A stretch of DNA of 64,000 nt from Erythroxylum novogranatense (lineage: Eukaryota; Streptophyta; Magnoliopsida; Malpighiales; Erythroxylaceae): contig CM057224.1 in assembly GCA_029891385.1 (NCBI GenBank), forward strand, positions 5,828,001-5,892,000, written 5' to 3'. The notes beneath the pieces were generated by a model. That model ran no database searches. It was not told the origin of the DNA and saw only the letters and a list, made by a program, of their open reading frames with translations. Below, one piece after another: positions 26,494 to 39,825 of this stretch (positions are counted from its first letter, which is position 1; each line of letters begins with the position of its first letter). The translations under genes and the position numbers were made by a program.

Positions 26494-27522
26494 TGTTGGG
26501 ACCCGATCCGAAAACCGGATCCCAACCGGAAGACGGAACGCAAAAACGAATAATAAAGGAGGCGGGACGAATCACAAACGATGACAAAGCGACAGAAATC
26601 GAATGATAAAGCGAAAGAAGCGAAAGTGGATACATGAATCGGAAACGCAATCGAATAAACGAATCAGATACGAATAACAAAGCGGATAGAACGAAATTAA
26701 AGCGAAAGAAATGCAATTCGCAATCAAACCAAAACAAACGAAGTACTCGAACTGAAATCAAATGTCGACATCCGTTGGAAACCTAAACTAGTCCAATACG
26801 ACAACCGATATTTTTTTTTTTATCTTTATCAACCTTATACAATCAAAACAATATAATTTTCTTATTCGGAAACACATCCTTATGCAAATGTCAATTCACT
26901 TAATTCTTCTAAATCATGCAATAACTCAAAATTCCATTTTTTAAGCTAAACACTTATTCTAATTCTTTTTCTACCTTTGTCGTAACACCGATTTCATCGA
27001 AAATCGGGCAGCATAACGGCTGTATTTAGAACAACCCAAAAATCTGCAAAAGATAAAACGCACTTCTATAATTCTCACACTTAACCAGAATCATCGGACC
27101 CCTCGTTCTGTATCCAAAACACAATCAAACATACTCGTAACCCAGCATAAACAACCTCAATAATCATAACTCAAGCACTTCTATAATCCTCATAGTCAAG
27201 TCACAATCATACTTCATCTTACCAATCATCATCCAAAATCAATATGTAATTTATAAACAAATCATAATCCACTTTCACATTCATATAAACTAACCATCAT
27301 TTATTTACATAAACAAATTGCACAATCATTTACAAACTCAAATCCGTACTCACTTTCAACATTTAATTACATTCTGAAAGGAATACACTACAAAGTTTTA
27401 TGTGGTTTTATAAGTCATACACAAAGCCAATCCTAAAATCAAACTTTACATATAATACCAAAGACAAGCAAAGATCGAACTAATATCTTGATCGACTTCC
27501 ATCCGATCTCCTACTTGAAAAC

Positions 27523-29991
27523 CTGGAGATGGGGATGAGAAGGGGGGTGAGCTGAAATAGCTTGTGGATAACACATTTACAAATTGAAACATAAGCAAAA
27601 AATCAATTTTCAAACAATTTGCTCTTTAGCCATTTTAAATCCGGGAATTTATTCAAAAACTCATTTTTAAACTTTTCAAATCATTCAAATCTTTCATACA
27701 CTGTCTCCAAAACCTTCACGGTTGAAAATCTTAAATCCTGATTCCTCGTAATTTCAAAACTTTCCACACAATGTATAAATAAATCGAAAACCTAAATGCA
27801 CCACATATAAATGCATCACATCATAACAAAGCAAAAATCACATAAGACAACAAAATGATTTGGGTTGGTCAAAACGGAACGTACTGCACATTCCCGCATA
27901 GCGGTTATGTGCAGTCGTGAACAGAGGGAAGTCCGTAATCGGAGCTCCTATGCCACTAGCGGGAAGGCGGGAGAAGCCTATCAAAGAGAGACCAGTGCAT
28001 TGACTCATACGGAGGGGACCTAACAAAACCCACATAATACACACAATCGAAAACGAAAATTCGGATTGCCCGAAGGCACATTTCGAAATCTTGATTTTCA
28101 AATCGTGTCTAACTAATCACACTGACATCCACAACTACACATAATTTCACGTAGCAATTATATAACACATTCCCAATCATTCAAGAATGCACAATTTCCA
28201 AGACATTTAAACAAAATGCCATTCTCACGTTAGAATCTCACACATTTAAACACAAAGAATGCAAGCATCATAGTAATTTTTTAGAATCATAAATCAAACA
28301 AATTTTTTTTTCTAATTTATCAATTCAAACAATTTTCATAATTATTAATTCATTCTGAAAATTCATCAATTAATCAAATCATTCAAAATCGAAGAATGTA
28401 AACAATTAAAACATTTTATTCAAATCATCCAAACCATTTTCATAATTTCTCAAATTTATCAAAAATAAAAAATCGAACAATTTAAACAATTTCTTAAATC
28501 ATTACAAAATCATCGAATTTCATAATGTTTTTGCATTTTAAAACTCGTAACATTTTCCAAAACTTTCGGAAACAATTACAATTCAATACTTTCCAACTTT
28601 TTCAATCAATTTCACAAATCAGTTGAAAACAAGAAATTGAACATTTGTATCATTTTTCGTAATTTCAGAAATTTTCTTCAGTTATCAAACATTTTAAAAC
28701 TTGTAACTATTCTATATAAATAAAAAAAGCATTCGAACTTAGAACTTTCAGTTTCTCAAATCATTGAACATCTAACAAATTTCTCAGAGTATTCCATAAA
28801 CAAGGACTTTAATCATACGAAAATCAAAATTGTCAAACATTTACACCAACACTATTTTATAAACAATTCTAAAGCATTCAGAATCTTAAATTTTCAAACA
28901 CTTTCATTCCAAAGTATTAGGAAATAATAAAATTTTAAACATTTTCATAAACAATAATTTATAATTAATTTCAAAAGTATTTGGAAATCATAAATTTTCA
29001 AACATTTTCATAAACCATATTTTCTAAACAATTTCAAAAGCATTTTAGGAATCAAAATCTTCCAAATATATTCAGAAATCATAATTTTCAAACCTTTACA
29101 TAAACTATATTTTGTAAACACTTTCAAAAATCTTGAAATCATACTTTTTTGTTTTTGTTTTATTTTTTGTTTTTTTCAAACCTTTATATAAACGATATTT
29201 TATAACAATTTGAAAGCTTTGAAATCATTGTTATTCAAACACTTTCATAACCAATAGTTTTATAAAATTTTAAAGCATTAACTTTCATCATTCAAACCCA
29301 AAAATGTCTCAATTATCAACTATCAAAGAATGCAACATTTGTCAAGAGTTAACAATTCATTTATTAATTTCAGAAATTCTATCAAGCTATCAAAATCATA
29401 CGGAAACAATAACAATTTGAAAATACTTTCTTTCTTGATTTTCTGAAAATATAAACAATAAAATTCCAAAACATTTGTTTCTTCTAGATCTTTCAAAAAC
29501 AACCAATCAATCATTTAATTTCATCAAAATAGTCAAAACAATATTTTTCAAAAACAATAATTAAAAATCCATTCACTTTCTTAATTCCTCAAGAACACAC
29601 ACAAAGCTTATAATTCGAAATGTAAATACATTACCCACCTCGAATCCTTGCCAGGAACTTGTCCAAAGCAGCAAGTCTCCAAGTCTTTCTTCTTTCCTCC
29701 ATTCTAAAATTACCTAATCCATAATCGTCCAAAATTAACATCATAATTAACGTAATCCTCAAAATTGACTGTAGGAAATCTATAAGTATCATAGTTCCAA
29801 GCTCTCTATAGCAATAATTTCGAAAATCCCCAAATCACAAAATTGAGAATAATCCTAATCATCCAAAATTAAGCATAATCATAGCATAATCTCTTCAATT
29901 CACTTTAGAAAACTCAATCCCATAACATCCTTAACCTATCTAAACCAAAAACTCATCAAAAGCTTCAAAATCAAAAACTTCTCTCTCTTAC
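27523..29991 (-). other. Putative LTR-resident intron, R3 copy B
   Basis: Donor GAGAAGAAAAAG|GTAAGAG (29991) and acceptor CCCCATCTCCAG|GTTTTC (27523) on the minus strand. The acceptor differs from copy A by T to C in the pyrimidine tract, keeping CAG. Confidence 0.5.
27857..28030 (-). other. Hairpin domain of LTR B with a perfect 9-bp stem
   Basis: ACTGCACAT (27883-27891) pairs with ATGTGCAGT (27907-27915). Inside, CCGC (27894-27897) and GCGG (27901-27904) pair around a 3-nt loop. The outer closing repeats here have each lost one base of pairing. Confidence 0.6.
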
Positions 29992-31672
29992 CTTTTTCTT
30001 CTCCATTTTCGGTATTTATAGGCTCCAAAGGAAACTTCCATGCTCTTCCCTCCTTTCCTCTTGAAGCAAGATCGAAAACCCCTAAGAAATCCATGGAAAA
30101 ACTGAAACTTTCACTTTCCTTGTTCTTCTCCTCCATCGCCGACCATCTCTCTTCTCTCTTTCTCTCTTTCTCTCATAGTTTCTTTTCTTTTTATTTTGTT
30201 AAGTAGCGTGACTTTTCTGCTTCTTAAAACGACAGCAGCACATGCTCCTTCATTTAATGAGCAAAATGACTATTATGCCCTTCATTTAGCCTTTAAAAAC
30301 TGACATTTTGCGTCCAGAATTTGATCAGGAAAATGACATAATTTGGCACAACTTTCTTCTAAACAAATGTTCCCCTATGTCTCATCTTTAAAATGATACC
30401 AAAAACGCTCAAATCGGTTAAGAAACGAAGGAGTTATGGCCAAAATATCCGTTCAGATCGTACTAATCCGAGACTGAACATTAACCTAATTTCAATCCAG
30501 AAATTGAAAATCTTAGAGACTAAATTGGAATTCGATCCCTTCACATGATTTGTATCCCCATGTCTCAATTTTATTTTTCCTCAAGAATCGACTCAATCGG
30601 ATCTCTACAGCTCCCGAATTTCTCAAAATACTAAACCATGTTTAGAAAATTGTCTAACTCATAACCTTTAACCAACCCTCTCACTTTGGTTCAATCAATC
30701 TCTTTTCATTTAATCTCCTAAAAATCATAATTTCTCATGAAATATTAGCTAAAGGTCTTAGGAATCCAATGCTTCAAAATTTGAATCAATCGGATGTCGG
30801 ACGAAGGAATTGTAAGCAAAAGATTGCGAAAAGGTCAGATTAAAAACAAAAGAACAGAACTTCAATCTATTGATAAAACCGAATTTTTCAAAAATCATAA
30901 CTCTTGATCCCGAACTCTAAATTTGACAACTTTGGTGTCGATGGAAAGATAAAAGTAAGCTATACAACTTGCATGAAGAACTCAAAAATCAATTCCATCT
31001 CTAAAGGGGTCAAAAACCTAGTCAAAGTTACTGCCTTGTTAAACATCACCTAAACAAACTCCAAACTTTCAAATTTCATATCTTCCAATTCCCACATCCA
31101 AAAATTTCATACTTTATAGCGTCGAAAAATTGACAGACAAGCTGCAACTTTCATGAAGACCACTTACTCCAATTCAGGCTAAATTCGAACGACGAGTGGC
31201 CTCAAAGTCGAGTACACGCAAATATACACTTATGGTCATTTTTACAAAACAAACTTTGACTGATCATAAATTTTACTCCGAATAACGAAAAATATCAAAC
31301 TTTATGGCGACGGAAAGCTCTTAACATAAGCTACAAGTTTCATGAAGATCATTTTCTCAAATTTGGCCTAAATCAAAAGTCAACTTTTAACCCCAAAAAG
31401 TCAAACTTTTCTTAATTCTTCAAATTTTTACACTTTTCTCTTTATTTCTCAATTTTCAACTTCCATTTCAAATCTACTCATTCTCTTAAACTTTCATAAC
31501 CCATACAAATCGACTCAAATATTGAAGTCATCAAAACTAAACAATTCTTTTCTCATAAATTTTTCTTAAATTCATCAAATTTTCTTAAATTCATAAATTT
31601 TCTCAGCAATTTCTTTCTCATTTAAATTCATTTTAATATTTCTAATTTTCACCAAAAGTTCAGGGTCCAACA

Positions 31673-32525
31673 TTTCTCCCCCTCCTAAAAGAATTTTGTC
31701 CTCGAAATTCACACTTAAGAACATAATATTTCTTATCTAATCATACAATCACTTTTCTCAATCAATTTAAGATATCTTCAATTTGTCGGATCGAATCATA
31801 ATTAATCACTTTTCTTATCTAATTTCCTTCTCATACATATTTCTCAATCTCTTCACACTTTCTCAATTTTTATATCAAATACTCCATCTAAAATCATATC
31901 AAACTCACTATTTCTACAACTCAATATTCCTTAACGTTTTTCCTTTAAAAATTTATACAAGTCAATGGTCCACTTCTTAATGACTCTTAATATGGACCAA
32001 ATCATCATTTAAAATCAACCGTTTGAACTTCTACACATATCTCTCTATCACCAATTTCATCTTTCAAGCATCCCTCATTTCATCTCACAAATGTATATTC
32101 AAACATCAAGTTATCTCATCTTTCAAAATTTGCATCTCTCAAAAGCATAATCAAATCAATTTATCCTTATTCATCAAGAATTTCTAATCTCAATTTTCAT
32201 AAGACATTCCTAAAATCAATCATAATTCTCGTCACTTTGTTCAAAAATCAATTTAATTATTCAAATATTTCATAACATACCTTCATATCATTTAATCCTA
32301 TCCTTCAAGTATTTCTTAGAAATCCATTCATCCATTTTCATCATGAGGTTTTCCTCTCAGTTTCCATTTATAATCAATCATCACTCATCACCTACATCAA
32401 ATAATCACTTAGCACATTCTCACAAATTGAACTTCAGCCTATCAAACTCTTATCAATTACTCATGCAAATCATTCATACACATACGCCCAAGTAAGATCC
32501 TATTACTGGGCTTTGATACCATAAC
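31673..32525 (-). mobile_element. R3 interior 2 (853 bp, non-coding)
   Basis: Near-identical to interior 1, with the PBS TGGTATCAAAGC (32510-32521, minus) and polypurine tract (31673-31688). It sits between LTR B and LTR C, completing the LTR-interior-LTR-interior-LTR tandem. No coding sequence. Confidence 0.85.
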
Positions 32526-35500
32526 TGTTGGGACCCGATCTGAAAACCGGATCCCAACCGGAAGACGGAACGCAAAAACGAATAATAAAGGAGGCGGGAC
32601 GAATCACAAACGATGACAAAGCGGCAGAAATCGAATGATAAAGCGAAAGAAGCGAAAGCGGATACATGAATCGGAAACACAATCGAATAAACGAATCAGA
32701 TACGAATAACAAAGCGGATAGAACGAAATTAAAGCGAAAGAAATGCAATTCGCAATCAAACCAAAACAAACGAAGTACTCGAACTGAAATCAAATGCCGA
32801 CATCCGTTGGAACAAATATACTCATCGCAATACGATCGCGTTGGAAACCTAAACTAATCCAATACGACAACCGGTATATATATATATTTTATATCTTTAT
32901 CAACCTTATACAATCAAAACAATATAATTTTCTTATTCGGAAACTCATCCTTATGCAAATGTCAATTCACTTAATTCTTCTTAATCATGCAATAACTCAA
33001 AATTCCATTTTTTTAGCTAAACACTTATTCTAATTCTTTTTCTATCTTTGTCGTAACACCGATTTCATCGAAAATCGGGCAGCATAACGGCTGTATTTAG
33101 AACAGCCCAAAAATCTGCAAAGGATAAAACGCACTTCTATAATTCTCACACAATAACCAGAATCATCGGACCCCCGTCTGGTATCCAAAACACAATCAAA
33201 CATACTCGTAACCCAGCATAAACAACCTCAATAATCATAACTCAAGCACTTCTATAATCCTCATAATCAAGTCACAATCATACTTCATCTTACCAATCAT
33301 CATCCAAAATCAATATGTAATTTATAAACAAATCATAATCCACTTTCACATTCATATAAACTAACCATCATTTATTTACATAAACCAATTCCATAATACC
33401 AAAGACAAGCAAAGATCGAACTAATATCTTGATCGACTTCTATCCGATCTCCTACTTGAAAACCTGGAGATGGGGATGAGAAGGGGGAAGAGCTGAAATA
33501 GCTCGTGGATAACACATTTACAAATTGAAACATAAGCAGAAAATCAATTTTCAAACAATTTGCTCTTTAGCCATTTTATGTCCGGGAATTTATTCAAAAA
33601 CTCATTTTTAAAATTTTCAAATCATTCAAATCTTTCATACACCATCTCCAAAACCTTCACGGTTGAAAATCTTAAATCCTGATTCCTCGTAATTTCAAAA
33701 CTTTCTACACAATGTATAAATAAATCGAAAACCTAAATGCATCACATATAAATGCATCACATCATAACAAAGCAAAAATCACATAACACAACAAAATGGT
33801 TTGGGTTGGTCCAAATGGAACGTACTGCACATTCCGTAAGCGGTTATATGCGGCAAACAGAATGAGAGGGAGTCCAGTCGGAGCTCCTATGCCACTAGCG
33901 GGCAGGCGGGAGAAGCCTATCAAAGGGAGACCAGTGCACTGACTCATACGGAGGGGACCTAACCAAACTCACATAATACACACAATCGAAAACAAAAATT
34001 TGGATTGCCCGAAGGCACGTTTCGAAATCTTGATTTTCAAATCGTGTCTAACTAGTCACATTGACATCCACAACTACACATAATTTCACGTAGCAATTAT
34101 ATAACACATTCCCAATCATTCAAGAATGCACAATTTCCAAGACATTTAAACAAAATGCCATTCTCATGTTAGAATCTCACACATTTAAACACAAAGAATG
34201 CAAGCATCATAGTAATTTCTTAGAATCATAAATCAAACATTTTTTTTCTAATTTATCAATTCAAAAATTTTTCATAATTATTAATTCATTCAGAAAATTC
34301 ATCAATTAATCAAATAATTCAAAATCGAAGAATGTAAACAATTAAAACATTTTATTCAAATCATCCAAACCATTTTCATAATTTCTCAAATTTATCAAAA
34401 ATAACAAATCGAACAATTTAAACAATTTCTTAAATCATTACAAAATCATCAAATTTCAGAATATTTTTGCATTTTAAAACTCGTAACATTTTCCAAAACA
34501 TTCGGAAACAATTACAATTCAATACTTTCCAACTTTTTCAATCAATTTCACAAATCCGTTGAAAACAAGAAATTGAACCTTTGTATCATTTTTCGTAATT
34601 TCAGAAATTTTCTTCAGTTATCAAACATTTTAAAACTTGTAACTATTCTATATAAATAAAAAAAGCATTCGAACATAGAACTTTCAGTTTCTCAAATCAT
34701 TGAACATATAACAAATTTCTCAGAGTATTCCATAAACAAGGACTTTAATCATACAAAAATCAAAATTGTCAAACATTTACACCAACACTATTTTATAAAC
34801 AATTCTAAAGCATTCGGAAATCTTAAATTTTCAAACACTTTCATTCCGAAAGTATTCGGAAATAATAAAATTTTCAAACATTTTCATAAACAACAATTTA
34901 TAATTAATTTCGAAAGTTTTTGGAAATCTTAAATTTTCAAACATTTTCATAAACCATATTTTCTAAACAATTTCAAAAGCATTTTCGGGAATCAAAATCT
35001 TCCAAATATATTCGAAATCATAATTTTTCAAACCTTTACATAAACTATATTTTATAAACACTTTCAAAATCTTGAAATCATACTTTTTTGTTTTTTCAAA
35101 CCTTTACATAAACGATATTTTTATAACAATTTCAAAGCTTTGAAATCATAATTATTCAAACACTTTCATAACCAATAGTTTTATAAAATTTTAAAGCATT
35201 AACTTTCATCATTCAAACCCAAAATGTCTCAATTATCAACTATCAAAGAATGCAACATTTGTCAAAAGTTAACAATTCATTTATTAATTTTAGAAATTCT
35301 ATCAATTTATCAAAATCATACGGAAACAATAACAATTCGAAAATACTTTCTTTCTTGATTTTCCGAAAATATAAACAATAAACTTCCAAAACATTTGTTT
35401 CTTCTAGATCTTTCAAAAACAACCAATCAATCATTTAATTTCATCAAAATAGTCAAAAAAATATTTTTCGAAAACAATAATTAAAAATCCATTCACTTTC

Positions 35501-35558
35501 TTAATTCCTCAAGAACACACACAAAGCTTATAATTCGAAATGTAAATACATTACCCAG
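32526..35558 (-). mobile_element. R3 LTR copy C, truncated (3033 bp)
   Basis: Begins TGTTGGGACCC. It follows copies A and B until GTAAATACATTACCCA (ending 35557), then breaks into Tat-like LTR sequence. It lacks about 130 bp present in A (21221-21350); the junction near 33391-33395 is a single ATAAT where A has two. Acceptor consensus at 33464. The hairpin (33824-33846) is decayed. The donor and U3 are missing. Confidence 0.85.
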
Positions 35559-36544
35559 TGATGGGTGTCGAATTCACCAAAAATAATTCCCAAACACCAA
35601 ACAAATATAAATTGCGCACAGTGGTAAATGAGGTCGATCCACAGAGAATGAAATAAATTGATTCTATTCAAATGCCAAAGAACGAATGAAATTAATTAAA
35701 AGGGGAGTTTTGGAGTTTTCTGCTAAAACTACTAATTAAACTAACCAATAATAAATTATTAGCTCAATTAATAAAATAATAACCAACAAAGAACGTAGAT
35801 AAAATTGACTAACCCAATAAACGACAACTTAGCCGGGGAATTCCTAATTATTATGCATAGACTGCGATCATTGACTCAAATATTTTCTTTGGTTTAGTAA
35901 TAGATTAGCTATGGTTACCAACTATCTCTGGCTCCCTCGTTTTTTCTTAATCTTAGAATAATCAAAGAAACTCCTTTAAATTATTCTCTAATTAACTAAT
36001 AACCCCTTCAAGACTCTCTCCGAGATTCAATTAGTTAACAGCATTAAACTCCAAAGAAACACTAACCCTAACTGACTACGCACTGACTCATGTTTCATCT
36101 AGTTAGATCGCAAGTTTCTTAACACGAAATTAGACAAGTATTATGTCCTAGTGTCAATTTCCACAAACACTAATCACCCAGTTAACACCGCCAAGTAAAC
36201 CAGTTGGTGAATGCAAATTAACTAACTCTACAATCGGGCCCTAATCGTAGAATCAATTAATAAACAATGAAAGTAAAACGGAAACAATACGAATATTATA
36301 AATCAAATAATTAGAACAAATAGGTCTCACGAGTCAAGTCATAACAATTGGAATTCCCCGACTAAAACAGTTTAGCTACTCATAACGAAATTAAAAAAAA
36401 CAAGATTCTTAATTAACATAGTCTAAATAATAAAGAAAAGAAGGAAAACCAGAAGATCTCTCCAAGTGTCGCTGCTGATTGCTTCCTTTTCTGATTGCCG
36501 CAACTCCTTGCTATCCAAGTGTCACTGGCGCTGTCCTCTTGTCT
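35559..36544 (-). mobile_element. Tat/Athila-like LTR fragment
   Basis: Starts TGATGGGTGTCGAATTCACC. On the minus strand this is an LTR end preceded by GGATCGACCTCATTTACCAC-type text, characteristic of Tat/Athila LTR ends. It runs to about 36544, where gypsy integrase sequence starts in frame-independent fashion. The bases before it (35554-35558, CCCAG) have no duplicate at the other end, so this is not a clean solo LTR. Confidence 0.55.
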
Positions 36545-37834
36545 CTTCACGAATACCCTGTCTCGCACATTATACTCCATCTCCCTCTGTCTTTGATCCA
36601 CATAACTCTTACATGCATCTTGAGCCGCTTTAATTGGCTCAATCGATTCACCTTATCTCATCAGATCTTGAATCAGCTCTGGACCCTCAACCATTCTGAC
36701 ACCCTCTTCATCCCAATACAACAGCGATCGACACTATCGTCCATACAGGGCCTCATATGGTGCCATCCCGATGCTATTGTGATAATGATTGTTGTAGGCA
36801 AACTCAATCAAGGCCAAATACTGATCCCATACTCCTTTAAACTCCAATACACAAGCCCGAAGTATGTCTTCAACAGTCTTAATCGTCCTCTCACTCTGCC
36901 CATCTGTCTGAGGGTGAAATGCTGTACTGAAATTCAATTTAGTACCCATAGCCGACTGCAAACTCTGCCAGAACTTCGAAGTAAATCTGGGATCCCAGTC
37001 TGACACTATCGACACTGGAACTCCGTGCAGTCTCACTACCTCAGCTACATACTTCTGGGCCAGCTGATCAAAGGAATTATTCTCCCTCACTGGCAAGAAA
37101 TAGGCCGATTTCGTCAACCGGTTCACGATGACCCAGATAGAATTATGTTGTCTCGGAGTCTTGGGCAATCCCATAATGAAATCCATAGTAATCCGTTCCC
37201 ATTTCCACTCGGGAATAGGCAACGAATGAAGTTTCCCTACTAGAGCCTGGTGCTCAACCTTAACCTGCTGGCACGTCATACACCTGGATACATACTCCAC
37301 TACCTGCTTTTTCATGCCAGGGCACCAGAAATGTTGCTTAAGAGTATTATACATCTTGGTAGAACCAGGATGCATAGCATAGGCGGCCATGCGCGCCTTC
37401 TCTAGAATCTCACGCCTCAGATCATCCACATCGGGCACACACAGTCTCTGACCCATCCATAAAGTCCCATCTCTCAACTTAAAATCAGAATCCCGATTAG
37501 ATCTCGCTCTCTCAATCAGTCTTACCAAGGTAAGATCCTTGTCCTGAACTCTCCTGATCCTGTCCAGTAGCATCGGTCTAAGCTTCAAGTTGGCCAATAA
37601 AGCTCCATCTTGCTCCAAAGTCAACTGTACATTCAAGGCTCTCAACTGAATAAAATTAGGCAACCTCATTGCCTGGATCTGAGTTTTACTAGTATAAGAC
37701 TTTCTACTCAGAGCATCTGCCACCACATTGGCTTTTTCGGGGTGGTACTCGATGGTACAGTCATAATCCTTGAGTAGCTCTATCCACCTCCTTTGTCTCA
37801 AATTCAACTCTCTCTGGCTCAGCAAATACCTCAA
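36545..37834 (-). pseudogene. Gypsy pol: RNase H end and integrase, broken
   Basis: Ty3/gypsy pol, nested in repeats. The 366-codon ORF from 37834 to 36734 starts in the RNase H tail ([16 protein letters not shown] near residue 30). It continues into the integrase zinc domain (HPGSTKMY at 155, C185-x2-C188) and the catalytic core with D218, D279 and E315, a D,D-35-E spacing. The first zinc-binding His expected near 148 is Arg. A TAG (36736-36734) follows EALYGR where the family has Arg. The same frame then continues, with a second stop, to about 36545, where homology ends abruptly. The chromodomain and 3' LTR are missing. Related to Tekay/Del-like plant chromoviruses by gag-pol wording; inferred to be inactive. 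Confidence 0.9.
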
Positions 37835-38137
37835 ACTCTTATGATCAATGAAAATCTGGAAGGTCTCACCATATAAATAATGTCTCTAAATTTTCAGAGC
37901 AAATACAACTGCAGCTAACTCCAAATCATGCACTGGATAATTTATCTCATGAGACCTCAATTGTCTTGAGGCATATGCAATCACTCTACCATGCTGCATC
38001 AGAACACATCCCAATCCCTGATGCGATGCATCACTGAACACCTCAAATCCTCCAGTCCCTGATGGAATAGTTAACACCGGTGTAGTAGTCAACCGGTGTT
38101 TCAGCTCCTCAAAGCTCTTCTAGCACTCTTCAGTCCA
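37835..38137 (-). pseudogene. Gypsy pol: RNase H N-terminal part, with stops
   Basis: The reading from 38092 to 37886 contains [25 protein letters not shown] and ELAAVVFAL, the start of the plant gypsy RNase H domain with its catalytic D and E. It ends at a TAG where the family has Trp (KIW). The same frame continues through HYLYGE and FIDHKSL into the integrase segment. Two further stops lie just upstream (38105-38140 region) between it and RT. In-frame nonsense changes, not frameshifts, separate the pieces. Confidence 0.85.
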
Positions 38138-38680
38138 TCAAAATGGTATGTTCTTCCTCAGAAGCTTTATCAAAGGGGCCGAGATCAGTGAAAACCCCTC
38201 GACAAATCTCTGGTAATATCCAGCTAATCCAAGGAAACTCTGAATCTCTACCACATTCAGTGGAGCTTCCCACTTCAGCACGACCTCAATCTTACTCGGA
38301 TCCACCTGAATACCCTCTCCAGTCACTATATGCCCCAAAAATATCACCTGATCTAGCCAAAATTTACACTTACTGAATTTGGCATACAACTGTCTCTCCC
38401 TCATAGTCTGTAAAACAATCCTCAAGTGTTCACTATGCTCCTTTTTGTTCCTCGAATACACCAAAATGTCATCAATAAAGAAAATTATAAACTGATCTAG
38501 GTAGGGCTGAAAGACCTTATTCATCAAGGCCATAAAAGTTTCCGGGGCATTAGTCAACCCAAACGACGTCACCAGAAATTCGAAATGCCCATACCTGCTC
38601 CTGAAGACACTCTTAGGCACATCAGCCACGGCTATCTTCAGCTGATAATACCCTGACCTCAGGTCTAGTTTAGTGAACAC
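38138..38680 (-). pseudogene. Gypsy pol: reverse transcriptase core
   Basis: 180 codons covering RT fingers-palm to connection: [15 protein letters not shown] (first catalytic Asp at residue 6), [20 protein letters not shown] (catalytic D70-D71), KCKFW and [11 protein letters not shown]. These would copy element RNA into DNA in cytoplasmic particles. The Pro normally before FGLTNAP is Ser. The ORF ends in a stop at 38138. Upstream, a stop (LEU to TAG) separates it from the RT N-terminus at 38705. Flanking frames are shadows. Confidence 0.9.
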
Positions 38681-38704
38681 CTGAGCTCCCTGTAACTGAT
38701 CAAA

Positions 38705-39825
38705 CTAGTCATCGATCCTAGGCAGTGGATACTTATTCTTCACTGTCACCCGATTTAGCTGCCTACAATCGATACACAATCTCAGAGTCCCATCCTTCTT
38801 CTTTACAAATAATACTGGAGCTTCCCAAAGTGAGACACTGGGCCTGATAAATCCCTTCTCCAGCAACTCCTGCAACTGAGCCTTCAGCTCCCTCAATTCC
38901 ACAGGTGCCATCCTATATGGAGGTATAGATATAGGAGTGGTACCTGGAACGAGGTCAATCGTGAACTCCGTCTCCTGATCCGGCGGTAAACCCGGTAACT
39001 CATCGGGGAACACATCCTGGAATTCCCTAACCACGGGAATATCCTGTTGCCTCTGTTCAACTCTCACATCAATGACATGAGCCAAATAGGCCTCACAGCC
39101 TCCCTGCATCAATCTCAAGGCACTCAGAAAAGAGATCATCCGGGCTGGCACTGCCTGACTAACTCCTCTGAACACTACTCTAGGCTGAACAGGAGACTCT
39201 AATACGACCTCCTTGGTGTAGCTGTCCATGATAGCCTTGTGGGCAGTAAGCCAGTCCATCCCCAGAATCACATCGATCTCTCTTAATGGTAATACTATGA
39301 GGTCTGCTCTCAACACTTCTTGATCAATCTGAATCAAACACCCCTTGCAGACCTCTCCCAAAGCAGTAGTACTACCTAGAGGTGTACTCACCTCTAGCCC
39401 ATATTGTAACATCTCCCTATCCCGATGCAATCTACATGCCATATGTGGTGCAACAAAAGAATGTGTGGATCCTGGATCCAGCAATACAAATGCTTCAATA
39501 TCAGAAATAAGAAGCATATCAGCTACAACATCAGGAGAATCCTGGGCCTCCTGCCTAGTCATGGCGTAGACCCTGGCCTGGGACTGTGGTTGGCTGCCCC
39601 GACTCTCAGCCCTCACAAAAGATCCCTCAGCTCTATCGCGGCCTCTACCACGGCCCCTCTGCCTGGATCCACTCACCCTACTCTGCTGCACAGTAGTGTT
39701 GCTCCCAGATCGTCCACTAACAGCAGACTGAGCTCCCAAGGTGGCGGGGCAATCCCTAACCTGGTGGTCCATCGAGCCGCATCTAAGACAGGCTCAAGTC
39801 AGCCACCGGCACTCTCCACTATGTC
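38705..39825 (-). pseudogene. Gypsy gag end, protease and RT N-terminus
   Basis: The reading from 39772 to 38705 holds the second half of a CCHC zinc knuckle (MDHQVRDC), an Arg/Gly-rich linker, and a retropepsin-like protease with D99-P100-G101-S-T-H-S-F. It goes on to the RT start ([37 protein letters not shown]). Homology continues upstream to 39825 with one stop, and includes the knuckle Cys pair. There R4 is inserted; the sequence resumes at 49101. The TAG after RIDD replaces a Leu codon. A single gag-pol frame without a gag stop is usual for this lineage. Confidence 0.88.
39821..39825. repeat. Target-site duplication ATGTC (left), R4
   Basis: ATGTC directly before the R4 LTR start TGTAAC; the same 5 bp follow the other LTR at 49096-49100. 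Five bp is the usual gypsy duplication size. Confidence 0.92.

Larger units (their letters stand above)
26494..31672 (-). mobile_element. R3 LTR copy B (5179 bp)
   Basis: Bounded by TGTTGGGACCC (26494) and AGGGTCCAACA (31672). Same order of parts as copy A. It lacks a 34-bp segment that A and C keep (near 26771); the loss joins two CGTTGGAA direct repeats. It carries the best preserved 9-bp hairpin (27883-27915). Modules lie near 30960, 31143 and 31333. This LTR is shared by two interiors, which flank it on both sides. Confidence 0.9.

Noticed and set aside
27857..28030. Possible tRNA-like fold in the hairpin domain
   Set aside because: No anticodon arm, T-loop GTTCRA box or CCA-compatible acceptor; it pairs as a simple nested hairpin.
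36479..37003. 174-codon plus-strand ORF
   Set aside because: It is the exact antisense of the integrase core and its C-terminal part, and extends across the junction at 36545; no domain of its own.
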